Numbered from the stretch's first letter, positions 1 through 11,660 are shown. The stretch: 64,000 bases of DNA from Phocoena phocoena (GCF_963924675.1 NC_089232.1:47532522-47596521); one strand, 5' to 3'. The notes: generated from the letters alone by a model not told the origin. Program-made: numbers and translations.

Positions 1-39
1 TCTTCTGACCAGTATCTTTTTTTTTTTTTTTTTTTTTTT

Positions 40-3000
40 TTAGATTCCATATGTATGTGTTAGCATAAGGTATCTGTTTTTCTCTTTCTGACTTACTTCA
101 CTCTGTATTACAGACTCTAGGTCCATCCACCTCACTACGAATAACTCAACTTCGTTTCTTTTTATTGCTGAGTAAAATTCCATTGTATATATGTGCCACA
201 TCTTCTTTATCCATTCATCTGTCAATGGACACTTAGGTTGCTTCCATGTCCTGGCTATTGTAAATAGAGGTGCAGTGAACATTGTGATACATGACTCTTT
301 GAATTATCGTTTTCTCAGGGTATATGCCCAGTAATGGGATTGCTGGGTTGTATGGTAGTTCTATTTTTAGTTTTTTAAGGAACTTCCATACCGTTCTCCG
401 TAGTGGCTGTATCAATTTACATTCTGACCAACACTGCAACAGGGTTCCCTTTTCTCCATGCCCTCTCCAGAATTTATTGTTTGTAGATTTTTTGATGATG
501 GCTATTGTGACTGGTATGAGGTGATACCTCATTGTAGTTTTGATTTGCACTTCTCTAATGATTAGTGATGTTCAGCATCCTTTCATATGTTTGTTGGCAA
601 TTGGTATATCTTCTTTGGATAAATGTCTATTTAGGTCTTTTGCCCATTTTTGTATTGTGTTGTTTGTTTTTTGATATTGAGCTGCATGATCTTCTTGTAT
701 ATATTGGAGATTAATCCTTTGTCAGTTTTTTCATTTGCACATATTTGGGGGTTGTCTTTTTGTCTTGTTTATGGTTTCCTTTGCTGTGCAAAAGCTTTTA
801 TGTTTCATTAGGTCCCATTTGTTAATTTTTGTTTTTATTTCCATTTCTCTAGGAGATGGGTCAAAAAGGATCTTGCTGTGATTTATGTCATAGAGTGTTC
901 TGCCTATGTTTTCCTCTAAGAGTTTAATAGTGTCTAGCCTTACATTTAGGTCTTTAATCCATTATGAGTTCGTTTTTGTGTATGGTGTTAGGGAATTTTC
1001 TAATTTCATTCTTTTATGTGTAGCTGTCCAGTTTTCCCAGCACCACTTATTGAAGTAGCTGTCTTTTCTCCATTATATATTCTTGACTCCTTTATCAAAG
1101 ATAAGGGAGCCATATGTGCATGGGGTTATCTCTGGGCTTTCTATCCTGTTCCATTGAGCTATATTTCTCTTTTTGTGCCATACTGTCTTGATTACTGTAG
1201 GTTTGTAGTATAGTCTGAAGTCCTGGAGCCTGATTCCCCTAGTTCTGCTTTTCTTTCTGAATATTGCTTTGGCTGTTAGGAGTCTTTTGTGTTTCCATAG
1301 AAATTGTGAAAATTTTTGTTCTAGTCCTGTTGAAATTGCCATTGGTAGTTTGATAGGGATTGCATTGAATCTGTAGACTGCTTTTGGTAGTATAGTCATT
1401 TTCACAATGTTGGTTCTTTCAATTCAAGAACATATTATATCTCTCCATCAGTTTTTATTGTCTTTAATTTCTTTCATCAGTGTCTGATAGTTTTGTGCAT
1501 GCAGGACTTTGGTCCCCTAGGTAGGTTTATTCCTAGGTATTTTATTCTTTTTGTTGCAATGGTAAATGGGAGTGTTTCCTTAATTTCTCTTTCAGATTTT
1601 TCATCATTAGTGTATAGGAATGCAAGAGATTTCTGTCCATTAATTTTGTGTCCTACTACTTTAGCAAATTCATTGATTAGCTCTATAAGTTTTCTGGTAG
1701 ATCTCTAGGATTCTCTATGTGCAGTATCATGTCAACGGCAAACAATGACAGTTTTACTTCTTCTTTTCCCATTTGGATTCCTTTTATTTCTTTGTCCTCT
1801 CTGATTGCTGTGGCTAAAACTTCCAAAACTATATTGAATAATAGTGGTGAGAGTGGGCAACCTTATCTTGTTTGTAATCTTAGTGGTAATGGATTCAGTT
1901 TTTCACCATTGAGAACAATGTTGCCTGTGGGTGTGTCATATATGGCCTTTATTATGTTGAGGTAAGTTCCCCTCTCTGCCTACTTTCTGGAAGTTTTTTA
2001 TCATTAATGGGTGTTGAATTTTTTCAAAAGCTTTTCCTGCATCTCTTGAGATGATCATATGGTTTTTATCCTTCAATTTGTTAATATGGTGTATTATACT
2101 GATTGATTTACACATAATGAAGAATCCTTGCACTCATGGGATAAACCCCAATTGATCACGGTGCATGATCCTTTTAATGTGCTGCTGAATTTTTTTTGCC
2201 AGTATTTTGTTGAGGATTTTTGCATCTATGTTCATCAATGTTATTGGCCTGTAGTTTTCTTTTTTTTGTGACATCTCTGTCTGGTTTTGGTATGAATGTG
2301 GTGGTGGCCTTGTAGAATGAGTTTGGGAGTGTTCCTCCCTCTGCTGTATTTTAGAAGAGCTTGAGAAGGATAGATGTTAGCTCTTCTTTAAGAGTTTGAG
2401 AAGGATAGGTGTTAGCTCTTCTCTAAATGTTTGACAGAATTCACCTGTGAAGCCATCTGGTCCTAGGTTTTTGTTTGTTGGAAGATTTTTAATCACAGTT
2501 TCAATTTCAGTGCTTGTGATTGGTCTGTTTATGTTTTCTATTTCTTCCTGGTTCAGTCTTGGAAGGTCGTGCTTTTCTAAGAATTTGTCCATTTCTGGCA
2601 GGTTGTCCATTTTATTGCCATATAGTTGTTTGTAGTAATCTCTCATGATCCTTTGTATTTCTGCAATGTCAGTTGTTACTTCTCCTTTTTCCTTTTTAAT
2701 TCTATTGATTTGAGTCCTTTCCCTTTTTTTCTTGATGAGTCTGGCTAATGGTTTATCAATTTTGTTTATCTTCTCAGTGAACCAGCTTTTAGTTTTACTG
2801 ATCTTTGCTATCATTTCCTTCATTTCTTTTTCATTTATTTCTTATCTCATCTTTATGATTTCTTTCTTTCTGCTAACTTTGGGAAGTTTTCTTTTGTTCT
2901 TCTGTCTCTGTTTGCTTTAGGTGTAATGTTAGGTTGTTTATCTGAGATGTTTCTTGTTTCTTGAGTTAGCATTGTATTGCTATAAACTTCCCTCTTAGAA

Positions 3001-3873
3001 CTGCTTTTGCTGCATCCCATAGGTTTTTGGTCGTCTTCTGTTCATTTTCATTTGTTTCTAGGTAAGTTTTGATTTCCTCTTTGATTTCTTCAGTGATCTC
3101 TGGGTTATTTAGTATCATATTGTTTAGCCTCCATGGGTTTGCAGTTTTTACATTTTTTTTTCCTGTAATTGATACCTAGTCTTATATTGTGGTCGGAAAA
3201 GATACTTGATACAATATCAATTTTCTTAAATTTACAAAGGCTTGATTTATGACCCAAGATATGATCTATCCTGGAGAACGTTCCATGAGCACTTGAGAAG
3301 AAAGTGTATGCTGTTGTTTTTGGATGGAATGTCCTATAAATACCAATTAAGTCCATCTTGTTGATGTATCATTTAATGCTTGTGTTTCCTTATTTATTTT
3401 CATTTTGGATTATCTGTCCATTGGTGAAAGTGGGGTGTTAAAGTATCCTACTTTTATTGTGTTACTGTCAATTTCTCCTTTTATGGCTGTTAGCATTTGC
3501 CTTATGTATTGAGGTGCTTCTATGTTGGGTGCATAAATATTTACACTTGTTATATCTTCTTCTTTCATTGTCCCTTCATCATTATGTTGTGTCCTTCTTT
3601 GTCTCTTGTAATAGTCTTTATTTTAATGTCTATTTTGTTTGATATGAGAATTGCTACTCCAGCTTTCTTTTGATTTCCACTTGCATGGAATATCTTTTTC
3701 CATCCCATCACTTTCAGTCTGTATGTGTCTCTAGGTCTGAAGTGGGTCTCTTGTAGACAGCATATATATGGGTCTTGTTTTTGTGTCCATTCAGCCATAT
3801 TATGTCTTTTGGTTGGAGCATTTAATCCATTTACCTTTAAGGTAGTTATCGATATGTATGTTCCTATTACCAT
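40..3873 (-). pseudogene. L1 ORF2 pseudogene (endonuclease / reverse transcriptase)
   Basis: The span of 3834 bp equals about 1278 codons, the normal ORF2 length, from the ATG at 3873 to a TAA at 40. The N-terminal APE-type endonuclease is recognisable: the N of VNGLNAPTKR and the E of LQETHF near the start, and SDH near 3200. The reverse-transcriptase region shows RPITSTEIE and GPDGFTGEF at 2440-2560. The active-site FADD box is altered: the codon at 1734-1736 reads GTT, giving FAVD, so a catalytic aspartate is lost. A 35-bp tandem duplication at 2356-2425 also shifts the frame, and further breaks occur near 3360-3560 and 1965-2377. No functional protein can be made. Confidence 0.9.
2356..2425. 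repeat. 35-bp tandem duplication inside L1 ORF2
   Basis: Two adjacent 35-bp units, 2356-2390 and 2391-2425, share the core GAGAAGGATAG and TTAGCTCTTCT and differ at a few bases. The equivalent place in the L1 at 62560-62600 has only one unit. Because 35 is not a multiple of three, the duplication breaks the ORF2 frame. Confidence 0.9.
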
Positions 3874-3931
3874 TTGCTTAATTGTTTTGGGTTTGTTATT
3901 ATAGGTCTTTTCCTTCTCTTGTGTTTCCTGC

Positions 3932-4820
3932 CTAGAGACATTCCTTTAGCATTTGTTGTAAAGCTGGTTTGGTGGTGTTGTATTCTCTTAGCTTTTGCTT
4001 GACCTTAAAGGTTTTAATTTTTCTGTTGAATCTGAATGATTTCTTTTCTGGGTAGAGTAATCTTGGTTGTAGGTTTTTCCCTTTCATCACTTTAAATATA
4101 TCCATCCACTCCCTTCTGGCTTGCAGAGTTTCTGCTGAAAGATCAGCTCTTAACCTTATGGGGATTCCCTTGTATGTTAGTTGTTGCTTTTCCCATCCTG
4201 ACTTAATATTTTTTCTTTGTATTTAATTTTTGATAGTGTGACTATTATGTGTCTTGGTGTGTTTCTCCTTGGATTTATCCTCTATGGGACTCTCTGCGCT
4301 TCCTGGACTTAATTGACTCTTTCCTTTCCCATATTAGGGATGTTTTCAACTGTAATCTCTTCAAATATTTTCTCAGTCCCTTCATTTTTCTCTTCTTCTT
4401 CTGGGACTTCTATAATTCTCATGCTGTGGCATTTAGTGTTTTCCCAGAGGTCTCTGAGATTGTCCTCAATCCTTTTCATTCTTTTTTCTTTTGTCTTCTC
4501 TGCAGTAGTTATTTCCAGTATTTATATTCCAGGTCACTTATTGGTTCTTCTGTCTCAGTTATTCTGCTATTGATTCCTTCTAGAGATTTTAAATTTCATT
4601 TATTGTGTTGTTCATCATTGTTTGTTTGCTCTTTAGTTCTTCTGGGTCCTTGTTAAATGTGTCTTGTATTTTCTCCGTTCTATTTCCAAGATTTTGGACC
4701 ATCTTTACTGTCATTACTCTGAATTCTTTTTCAGGTGTGCTGCCTATTTCCTCTTCATTTGTTTGGTCGAGTGGGTTTTTACCTTGCTCCTTCATCTGTT
4801 GTGTATTTCTGTCTTCTCAT
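3932..4820 (-). pseudogene. L1 ORF1 pseudogene (RNA-binding chaperone)
   Basis: The start at 4820 reads MRRQKYTT, a typical artiodactyl L1 ORF1 opening, and the stop is the TAG at 3932-3934. The segment NEEEIGSTPEKEF and the run ELKSKQTMMNNTINEI at 4589-4795 match the coiled-coil N-terminal part of ORF1p, the trimeric RNA-binding protein of the L1 particle. The span of 889 bp is not a multiple of three, and the frame is cut into pieces by shifts after about codon 10 and beyond 4589, so it is a pseudogene. It lies 58 bp upstream of ORF2, the normal L1 spacing. Confidence 0.82.
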
Positions 4821-5320
4821 TTTGCTTAACTTACTGTGTTTGGGGTCTCCTTTTTGCAGGCTGTAGGTTCGTAGTTCCCATTGTTTTTGGTGTCTGCCCA
4901 CAGTGGGTAAGGTTGGTTCAATGGCTTGTGTAGGATTCCTGATGGAGGGGACTGGTGCCTGTGTTCTGGTGGGTGTGGCTGGATCTTGTCTTTCTGGTGG
5001 GCAGGACAATGTCCTGTGGTGTGTTTTGGGGTCTCTGTGAAATTATTATGATTTCTGGCTTCCTCTCTGCTAATGGGTAAGATTGTGTTCCTGCCTTGCT
5101 AGTTTTTTGGCAGGGGGTATCCAGAACTGGAGCTTGCTTGCCATTGAGCAGAGCTGGGTCTTAGCATTGAGATGGAGATCTCTGGAGAGCTCTTGCTAAT
5201 TGATATTACAAGGGGCCAGGAGGTCTGGAGGTCCAATGTCCTGAACTCGGCTCTCCCACCTCAGAGGCTCAGGCCTGACACCCAGCCAGAGCTCCAAGAC
5301 CCTGTCAGCCACATGACTTA

Positions 5321-7034
5321 AAATGTACTGCGATGTTCTAAGGAAGAGCTGAACTTGACACAAGAAGATCAAATAGCAAACCAGTTGGATAATGCATAAT
5401 ATGGTTCTGCCTCCCATTCATTTATCTCATCCTGATAAAGGGTGAAGCAAATTGGAATTCATCTAAACCACACATCTCAAAGCACATCTGTGTCATCTGT
5501 CATGCTTCCAGTGGTTAAAGCATTACATATAGGCTAAATTCTTTTTTAGTCAAAGCCAAACAGAAGCTTTGCACTGGAGAGGATGCTTGCATCCCGGGCA
5601 GGGTGGGCAGCGGTGAAGAGCACCAGACACACTGTCCCACAGAGATGCACCAGACCTGAGTCCTGCTGGTCCGCACTGCTGCAGAATGCCAATATATAAT
5701 TTTTTTACTAGAATTATATCAGATGAAATAAGAGGAATTGTAATATTTTATTAAAATTCAACTTATTTAAAAAAACTAAAAGTGCTTGCTAAAAGTGTCT
5801 GTGGTATTGTCCTGGTACTCAGGATTTTTTTTTTTTTTCACCTTTATTCCAACTTTTTTAGGTTATCCTGAGTTGTTAACGTGTCACCTTGGACCTAGAA
5901 CTCAGTCCTCTCTAGCAGTTTTGAAATGATGCATATTGGCCCAGGTGTATTTGGTTTCCATTTGACTTTAGTAACTGACTCTTGGATTGCTCCAACCTCT
6001 ACAGGCAAGACTAGTCCCACTCCTCCCTCTGCCTGCTCCTAAAATCAGTATTCTTATCTCCTGCATGGCCAGGCTAGTGGAGAGGAAATTGAACACAGGA
6101 CAAGTGTATGTTACATAGCAGCATTGAGGGAAGACAGGGCATGGTCTCCTGAGTGACAAAATAATTGCAGAATGGTGAAGAGTATTGGAATAAAAGGATT
6201 TTTTTCTCATTTTTGGTTTGTTTTATATGTGGACAGTTTCATTATCAGCTTTTACCATCTCAATAGCATACAGACATCAGAAAACGATACACATTGCATA
6301 AGCAGTGTCCACATTTTGATTTAACGAAAATGTAAGTGGTCTTTGTTTTTAATAGTTTTTTCCCTGCCTCCCATGTGACTTTACAATTTCCTCTGGTTAA
6401 GCACTGTGCAAAAAAAAAAATTAACTTCAGATAAATTTACACATCCTCACTAATTTCTATTTTGAACTGTTAGAGAACCAGTCTCCAGGATCTCTTTGCT
6501 TCCAAGCTGGAAATATTGAGGGATATTTATTGAATAGTGTCCTAGTAAGGGCACCCCACTCAGGGAAACTTACACAGATAAATAAGCACAAAAATGCCTC
6601 ACAGATGATTTATGAGACAAAATAAAGCTGACTAATAGTATCTTTTACATGGTAATACCCAAAAAGAAAGGAAATTATTTACTCTAAAATAAAAGATACA
6701 ATAGGCTTTTTTATGATAACAAGTGATCACAAAAATCTACTTCTGGCTGGTGCTTAATAAAAAAAAGAAAAAGAAAAAAAAGTAAAAAACAGCAAAAATT
6801 TGAGGTTTATATGTGACTGGTTAGACTAATTTCTTCAAATGCGGTATTAAGCACAACTTAAACCATTTCATTATAAAAATGAGACAAATGAGGTTTATAA
6901 AGGTCAAGTAAATTTTCCAAGAAGGGACTTATGATCAGTGCCCTGTCACATATAAATTCTGTTATTTTCTCTTTTTCTTACTGTTATTATATGTTATTTT
7001 TTCCTATCCTTTTCTATAGCACACAGATTTTATG
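5321..7034. other. Unassigned, apparently unique sequence
   Basis: I see no recognisable repeat or gene here. It contains short T and A runs near 5825-5839 and 6410-6420 and a small island of higher GC at 5580-5690 that has no convincing ORF. Frames of up to about 80 codons are chance length. Confidence 0.4.
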
Positions 7035-7240
7035 TCTCATATTTTTGTGTCATCTATATGCCAGACACTATATTTTATGTAATTTATTCATAATTTCAAA
7101 GTGAATATTTCAAAATGAGTATTTGTATTTCACCCTCATTTTATAAATGAAGAAACTGAGGCTCAGAGGATTTATGCAGATTCCCTAAGATCCCAGAGTT
7201 AGTTAAGTGGCATGACTAGGATTGTGATCCAATATGGTCC
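7035..7240 (+). mobile_element. MIR SINE
   Basis: The stretch TTATAAATGAAGAAACTGAG followed by GCTCAGAGGATTTATGCAG and a CCCAGAGTTAGTTAAGTGGCA segment matches the conserved core and 3' part of the mammalian-wide interspersed repeat. The 5' part is the weaker ATGCCAGACACTATATTTTA portion. It is an ancient, diverged copy. Confidence 0.8.
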
Positions 7241-7522
7241 TATCAACCAAATCTAGTAATTTTAGCAGATAGTAATGATTCTCTAGCTTTACCTCTGCTA
7301 AAGATCAAAACAACAGGTATAGGAAGGTAAATTAGCAAAAATCCTGCTTCAGTGTAATAGAGATTGATGTCATTGCTCTATAATAGGTATGTTATTGGAT
7401 TATGTAAGTAGACAAAAACAAAGAATGAAAATCAAACCATGAACACAACCATATCTCTTGGAAACAAGTTTAGTACCACATGTTACTTTATAATCTCTCA
7501 ATGGAATTATGAAAGTAAATAC

Positions 7523-7589
7523 ATATTATATATAATATATATTTATATACATATGTATTGTGTGTGTATGTGTATGTATATATATATAC

Positions 7590-7649
<60 letters not shown>

Positions 7650-7655
7650 GGAGAA
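7523..7655. repeat. Compound microsatellite (AT)n-(TG)n-(TA)n-(GA)n
   Basis: An AT-rich run at about 7523-7560 is followed by TG and TA dinucleotides to 7591 and then a nearly pure GA tract from 7592 to about 7655, interrupted only near its end. It sits just before the ancient L1 and would be expected to vary in length between individuals. Confidence 0.97.
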
Positions 7656-7689
7656 AGTATATAGACTTTCACTTCAGACCATAATAATT

Positions 7690-9570
7690 AACAGGAATTG
7701 GATTTACCCTCCCACTTTAAACTATTGGAAACCAGAAAACTATATGAAACAATGGTTTTCACTTATTGGATAACTGCTGTTACCCTGAGACAAGGAAAAC
7801 AAATGAGATAAACTCTATAATTGCAACAGCTTACTTTCTGGAGGTAGTTTCCAGCCAACAACAGAGAGAGCAGAAAGCCAAACTAACCTCAGAAGTCTCA
7901 CTGAATGGAGAAAAAAAAAATAGATTACACTTTGGATAGACTAAGTTGCCCATAATTTGTGGGACAGACTACTAGAGTAAAGGGAGCCATGCATACACAC
8001 ATGCACAGACACATGCATAGATAGAGTGAAAGTGAGAGGGAACTTGAGAGAGAATTGAGAGAGGGAGAATGCATCTGAAGAGTTGTCACCGTAAGTCTTA
8101 AACTGACTATTAAATTATGCATGATTGAGAAGTGACTAGCCAAAGCTGGAAGAAAAAGAAAAAGAAAAAAAAAACACCAGGAAGTAATAAACCAAATAAT
8201 TTCTTGAGTTCATACAGGGATGGGTATAATTTTTGTTCCCTACAGCCAGAGTTGAAAGATCGTATAATATACAGGATATCTGATAGAGTTCTCAAAAGGA
8301 TATCACCTTATATAAGGAGATAAATTATCACCTGACTAAAGAGTGCTCTGGTTTTACCTTAACCAAGTAGAAAAACAAGTCTTGAAAGCATCTGATTCCA
8401 AATACAGGCATACCTCAGAGATATTGTGGGTTTGGTTCCAGACCACCTAATAAAGTGAGTCACAAGAATTTTTTGGCTTCCCAGGACATATAATAGTTAT
8501 GTTTAGATTATACTGTAGTCTATTAAATGTGCAATAGCATTATGTCTAAGAAAAAATGTGCATACCTTAATTTAAAAATGCTTTATTGATAAAAAATGCT
8601 AACCGTCATCTGACAATGCAGGGGTGCCACAAACCTTTGATTTGTAAAAAATGCAACATCTGTGAAGTGCAGTAAAGCAAAGCACAGTAAAGTGAGGTAT
8701 GCTTGTAACTCAACTGCATATCAAAACAAAGTATATAATTCTAGTTAAAGAAATACAACACAATCCAGAAGCTAATAATGTAATGTTCAAAATGTAGAGC
8801 ATACAATCAAAAATTACTAGGCAGGCAAAGAAGTAAGAATATATGATCAATAATCAGGAAAAAATCAAACATAAACAAATCCATAAATAATATTGATAAC
8901 CTGCTAGACCAAGTAATCTTTAGAACAGTGTGAAACACTGAAAATAGAATGAATGGATTAATAAATTGTCTTATAATTATTTTTAATTCTTCTGTGAAAG
9001 AAGACATTTTATAATCATTATTGATACCAAAAAAGAAATGTATCTTTATGTTCTAGAGCAACACCAACTCTAAAAATACAACGGTATGGGAAAGACTAAA
9101 TAATAAGTAACTGTAAAATAGTTTACAAAATAGGAAAATGTTTAAAATATTGTAATGTTTTATATTATCAGAACTGTAAAATATGTGCACACAGATAAGC
9201 TACTGGTTGGAGTGAACAATAATACTTTATTTCAAGAAAATATTATAAGTGCAATTTTTCTTAAGATAAGTTAGGCAATACATATATAAAAATCCTTAAT
9301 ATTTATAGGCTTTGAAGTAATACTTTCATTTCTAAGAATTATCCTAAAGAAATAATGATATGTACAAATATACTAAAAATTGTTTAATCATTATTTGGAA
9401 TAGTAAAAATTGAAAGCAACATAACATATATTATCAAGTGACTAGCTACATTCATTTCAAGTCATCTGATGAGATCATATGCAGATAGTCTTAAAACATA
9501 GCTAAGATAATGAGAAAATTCTGATAACAAATAAATTAAGTAAATTATGATTTCAAAAACTGTATTTTTA
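7690..9570 (+). mobile_element. Ancient L1 (L1M-type) fragments, split by Tigger1
   Basis: From 7690 the text resembles the 5' or ORF1-proximal region of old L1M elements. The segments GAAAGCATCTGATTCCAAA before 8404 and CTCAACTGCATATC after 8707 are contiguous in that family and are now separated by a DNA transposon. AAAATTACTAGGCAGGCAAAG near 8811 is another typical motif. From about 9170 to 9570 the sequence switches to L1 3'-end text such as TATCCTAAAGAAATAATGAT, so an internal deletion or a second fragment is present. There is no coding capacity. Confidence 0.65.
8405..8705 (-). mobile_element. Tigger1-type non-autonomous DNA transposon
   Basis: The left end CAGGCATACCTCA (8405) and the right end TGAGGTATGCTTG (ending 8705) are inverted repeats of each other with one mismatch, and TA flanks both sides (8403-8404 and 8706-8707), the pogo/Tigger target duplication. 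The 301-bp interior joins what I recall as the 3' end of Tigger1 directly to its 5' end, so the transposase region is missing. This is an internally deleted, MITE-like relic. Confidence 0.88.
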
Positions 9571-9831
9571 TTGTCATTCTTATATTTTTACAAAACACTA
9601 TATTTTAAAAAGCACCTTTAAATCAATCTCTCTCTTATGTTAAGAATGGTTGTGTAATTAAGAATGATGATATAATCATGAGTTATTTTTATGATAGCTT
9701 TATATTTATCTGTGGTTACTTTCTGTAGTTTTTACTGTTATGTGTATAGTGTTTGTGCAATTTTTAAAGCAGCAGCATATTCAGTCAATAAGTTCAAAAT
9801 TATAACTAAGTGGTGGAGGTCACAATTGATT

Positions 9832-9885
9832 TTTGGTTGTGGTAATAAATACCACAAATTGGTATTTGGTTGTGGTAATAAATAC
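9832..9885. repeat. Direct repeat, 21-bp units spaced 33 bp
   Basis: The 21-bp unit beginning TTTGGTTGTGGTAATAAATA and ending in C occurs at 9832-9852 and again, identically, at 9865-9885. The intervening ACCACAAATTGGTATTTGG partly mirrors the unit, so a small stem can also form. It looks like a local tandem duplication. Confidence 0.9.
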
Positions 9886-10042
9886 TAACAGATTTTGGTT
9901 TGTTAGGTTACCAAAGAGATACCTTATTGATTACTGCCTTTTGAAGGTCATAACAAGATCTTGCCTACTTTCTAAAAAATTCAACTAAAGGAACCAGGTT
10001 AATCTTATTATTCATTCTTTAACTTCCCATGACAAAGTTTTT

Positions 10043-10068
10043 GTCTATCTATCTATCTATCTATCTAA
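10043..10068. repeat. (CTAT)n microsatellite
   Basis: About six uninterrupted CTAT/ATCT units followed by a degenerate one. It is a simple tetranucleotide repeat with no other feature nearby. Confidence 0.95.
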
Positions 10069-10211
10069 CCTATCAAGTTCTGCCTTGGCAATAGAGGGTG
10101 TTAGAAGAAGATCAAGAATTTTCTGGCTTTCTTTCCAAAGTCACTAATTCTATAACTGCTGACTAGAAAACTCTACTCCCTGTGCGGTTGCTGTGAAATA
10201 TTACTTCACAT

Positions 10212-10424
10212 TTTTTTTTTTTTTAATTTTTTCCAGTACGCGGGCCTCTCACTGCTGTGGCCTCTCCCGTTGCGGAGCACAGGCTCTGGACGCGCAGGCT
10301 CAGTGGCCATGGCTCACGGTCCTAGCCCCTCCGCAGCATGTGGGATCTTCCCGGACCGGGGCATGAACCCGTGTCGCCTGCTTCGGCAGGTGGACTCTCA
10401 ACCACTGCGCCACCAGGGAAGCCC
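10212..10424 (-). mobile_element. CHR-2 SINE
   Basis: Read on the minus strand it starts at the GGGCTTCCCTGGTGGCGCAG head and ends in an A-rich tail (the T run at 10211-10234). Flanks ACTTCACAT (10203-10211) and CCTCACAT (10427-10434) look like a slightly decayed target duplication. Several CpG sites have changed relative to the other copies. Confidence 0.92.
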
Positions 10425-10434
10425 TGCCTCACAT

Positions 10435-11184
10435 ACTGATCTTCTAGACTATTCCTCCTTTTCACTAGACATCAATAATTGCTCTATTATTATTCTATCT
10501 GCATACCTTAAGTAATTTAGGTACTGCCACTAAGATTAGAACCTCAGATATATAAAAACATAATTTCTTTTTTTCTGATATATAGATCTTTTAAAATATA
10601 ATCTTCTAAACTGAAAGCAAAATAAGACATTATACATTCTGTTAACATTTGGCAGAGAGGATGCCACAGCTTAAAGGGTCATAGTCATATATTCATACAG
10701 AGAATTACCAGAAAAGGTAAATCTGATGCAAGATAATTTCTTTTTATGAGGTTTTTCAGGTGACCAGTTCAAAGCTTCATTTTAATAGATTAGAAAATGA
10801 TGCCTGGAACTTTTAGGCAACTGATTTTTGACCGCATAGCTAGTCAGTGGCACAGGAGGTACTGGAAGCTAAAGGGTGCATCTTAACCCAGCCATCCTTC
10901 CAGTACACAAAAAGTCTACATGGTGAGGGAAAGAAATATTTGGTTGAGCATATCACCTTATGTTAAAAATGAAGAGACTGAAGAAAAATTGATCAGTTGC
11001 AAGACAATGGCAACTATCTTGGAATATAGTCAGGTTTCATGATTAACAGCAGGATGCTACTTCTCTACAAAATTTCTTTGTTTTCTAACAGCCTGATGCT
11101 TTAAAATATCACCTTAGCTACAGCACACCAAAGTTCCAGAAAAAAATTATAACTTCATCTCCTATAGGCATATTTTACCCTAAA
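10435..11184. other. Mostly unassigned sequence, possible MIR 3' piece
   Basis: Around 10795-10905 the text CATAGCTAGTCAGTGGCAC followed by a TCTTAACCCAG motif resembles a MIR 3' portion, but it is too diverged for a firm call. I recognise nothing in the rest. Confidence 0.35.
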
Positions 11185-11660
11185 CGTTTTTTGAACACCT
11201 ACTGTGTCAAGGAGAATGATAAATGCATGCAAGTATTGCACTGATTTATATCAACAACCCTTTAAGTAGTGTATTTTTCCATCTTACTATGAAAGTAATT
11301 AAAAGGAGAAACTTTCCCAAGGTTAATTACTCCTCTTTTTTAATGGGTTAATCAATAGTGAAGCCAGGATTGGCACCCAGAGCTGACTAGCTTCAGAGCC
11401 TTATTTCTTTTTTTTTTTTTTTTTTTTTTTTATGCGTTACGCGGACCTCTCACTGTTGTGGCCTCTCCCGTTGCGGAGGACAGGCTCCGGACGCGCAGGC
11501 TCAGCGGCCATGGCTCACGGGCCCAGCCGCTCCGCGGCATGTGGGATCTTCCCAGACCGGGGCACGAACCCGTGTCCCCTGCATCGGCAGGCGGACTCTC
11601 AACCACTGCGCCACCAGGGAAGCCCCAGAGCCTTATTTCTTAACCACCATATGGTACACA
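11185..11660 (+). mobile_element. MIR SINE, interrupted by CHR-2
   Basis: TTGAACACCTACTGTGTCAAG near 11193 and AGTGAAGCCAGGATTGGCAC near 11359 are MIR core and 3' motifs. The end of the element, AACCACCATATGG, continues after the inserted SINE at 11642. The MIR is therefore the older host sequence and the CHR-2 landed in its 3' end. Confidence 0.72.
11410..11625 (-). mobile_element. CHR-2 SINE with 16-bp target duplication
   Basis: The element is bounded by a perfect 16-bp direct repeat CAGAGCCTTATTTCTT at 11394-11409 and 11626-11641. Its minus-strand sequence runs from the GGGCTTCCCTGG head to a poly(A) tail of more than 20 residues (T run at 11410-11431). It keeps many CpG sites, so it is a relatively young insertion. 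Confidence 0.97.

Larger units (their letters stand above)
1..5320 (-). mobile_element. L1 LINE retrotransposon, nearly full length, inactive
   Basis: Read on the minus strand this is a 5' UTR (about 5320-4821), ORF1 (4820-3932), a 58-bp spacer and ORF2 (3873-40), the standard L1 order. The 5' UTR closely resembles artiodactyl L1 promoters, including the stretch around 5220-5310 that lies antisense here. A run of about 25 T at 17-41 abuts the ORF2 stop. Most of the 3' UTR seen in the sister copy at 59912 is absent, so either the element was polyadenylated early or the rest was lost or lies outside the window. I could not find a target-site duplication between bases 1-16 and the 5' end. Both ORFs are frameshifted, so it is a dead copy. 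Confidence 0.92.

Noticed and set aside
5580..5690. Small GC-richer patch as a CpG island or promoter
   Set aside because: It is only about 110 bp and has few CpG sites, with no associated exon.
7592..7684. Arg-Glu-rich open frame
   Set aside because: It is only the translation of the GA microsatellite.
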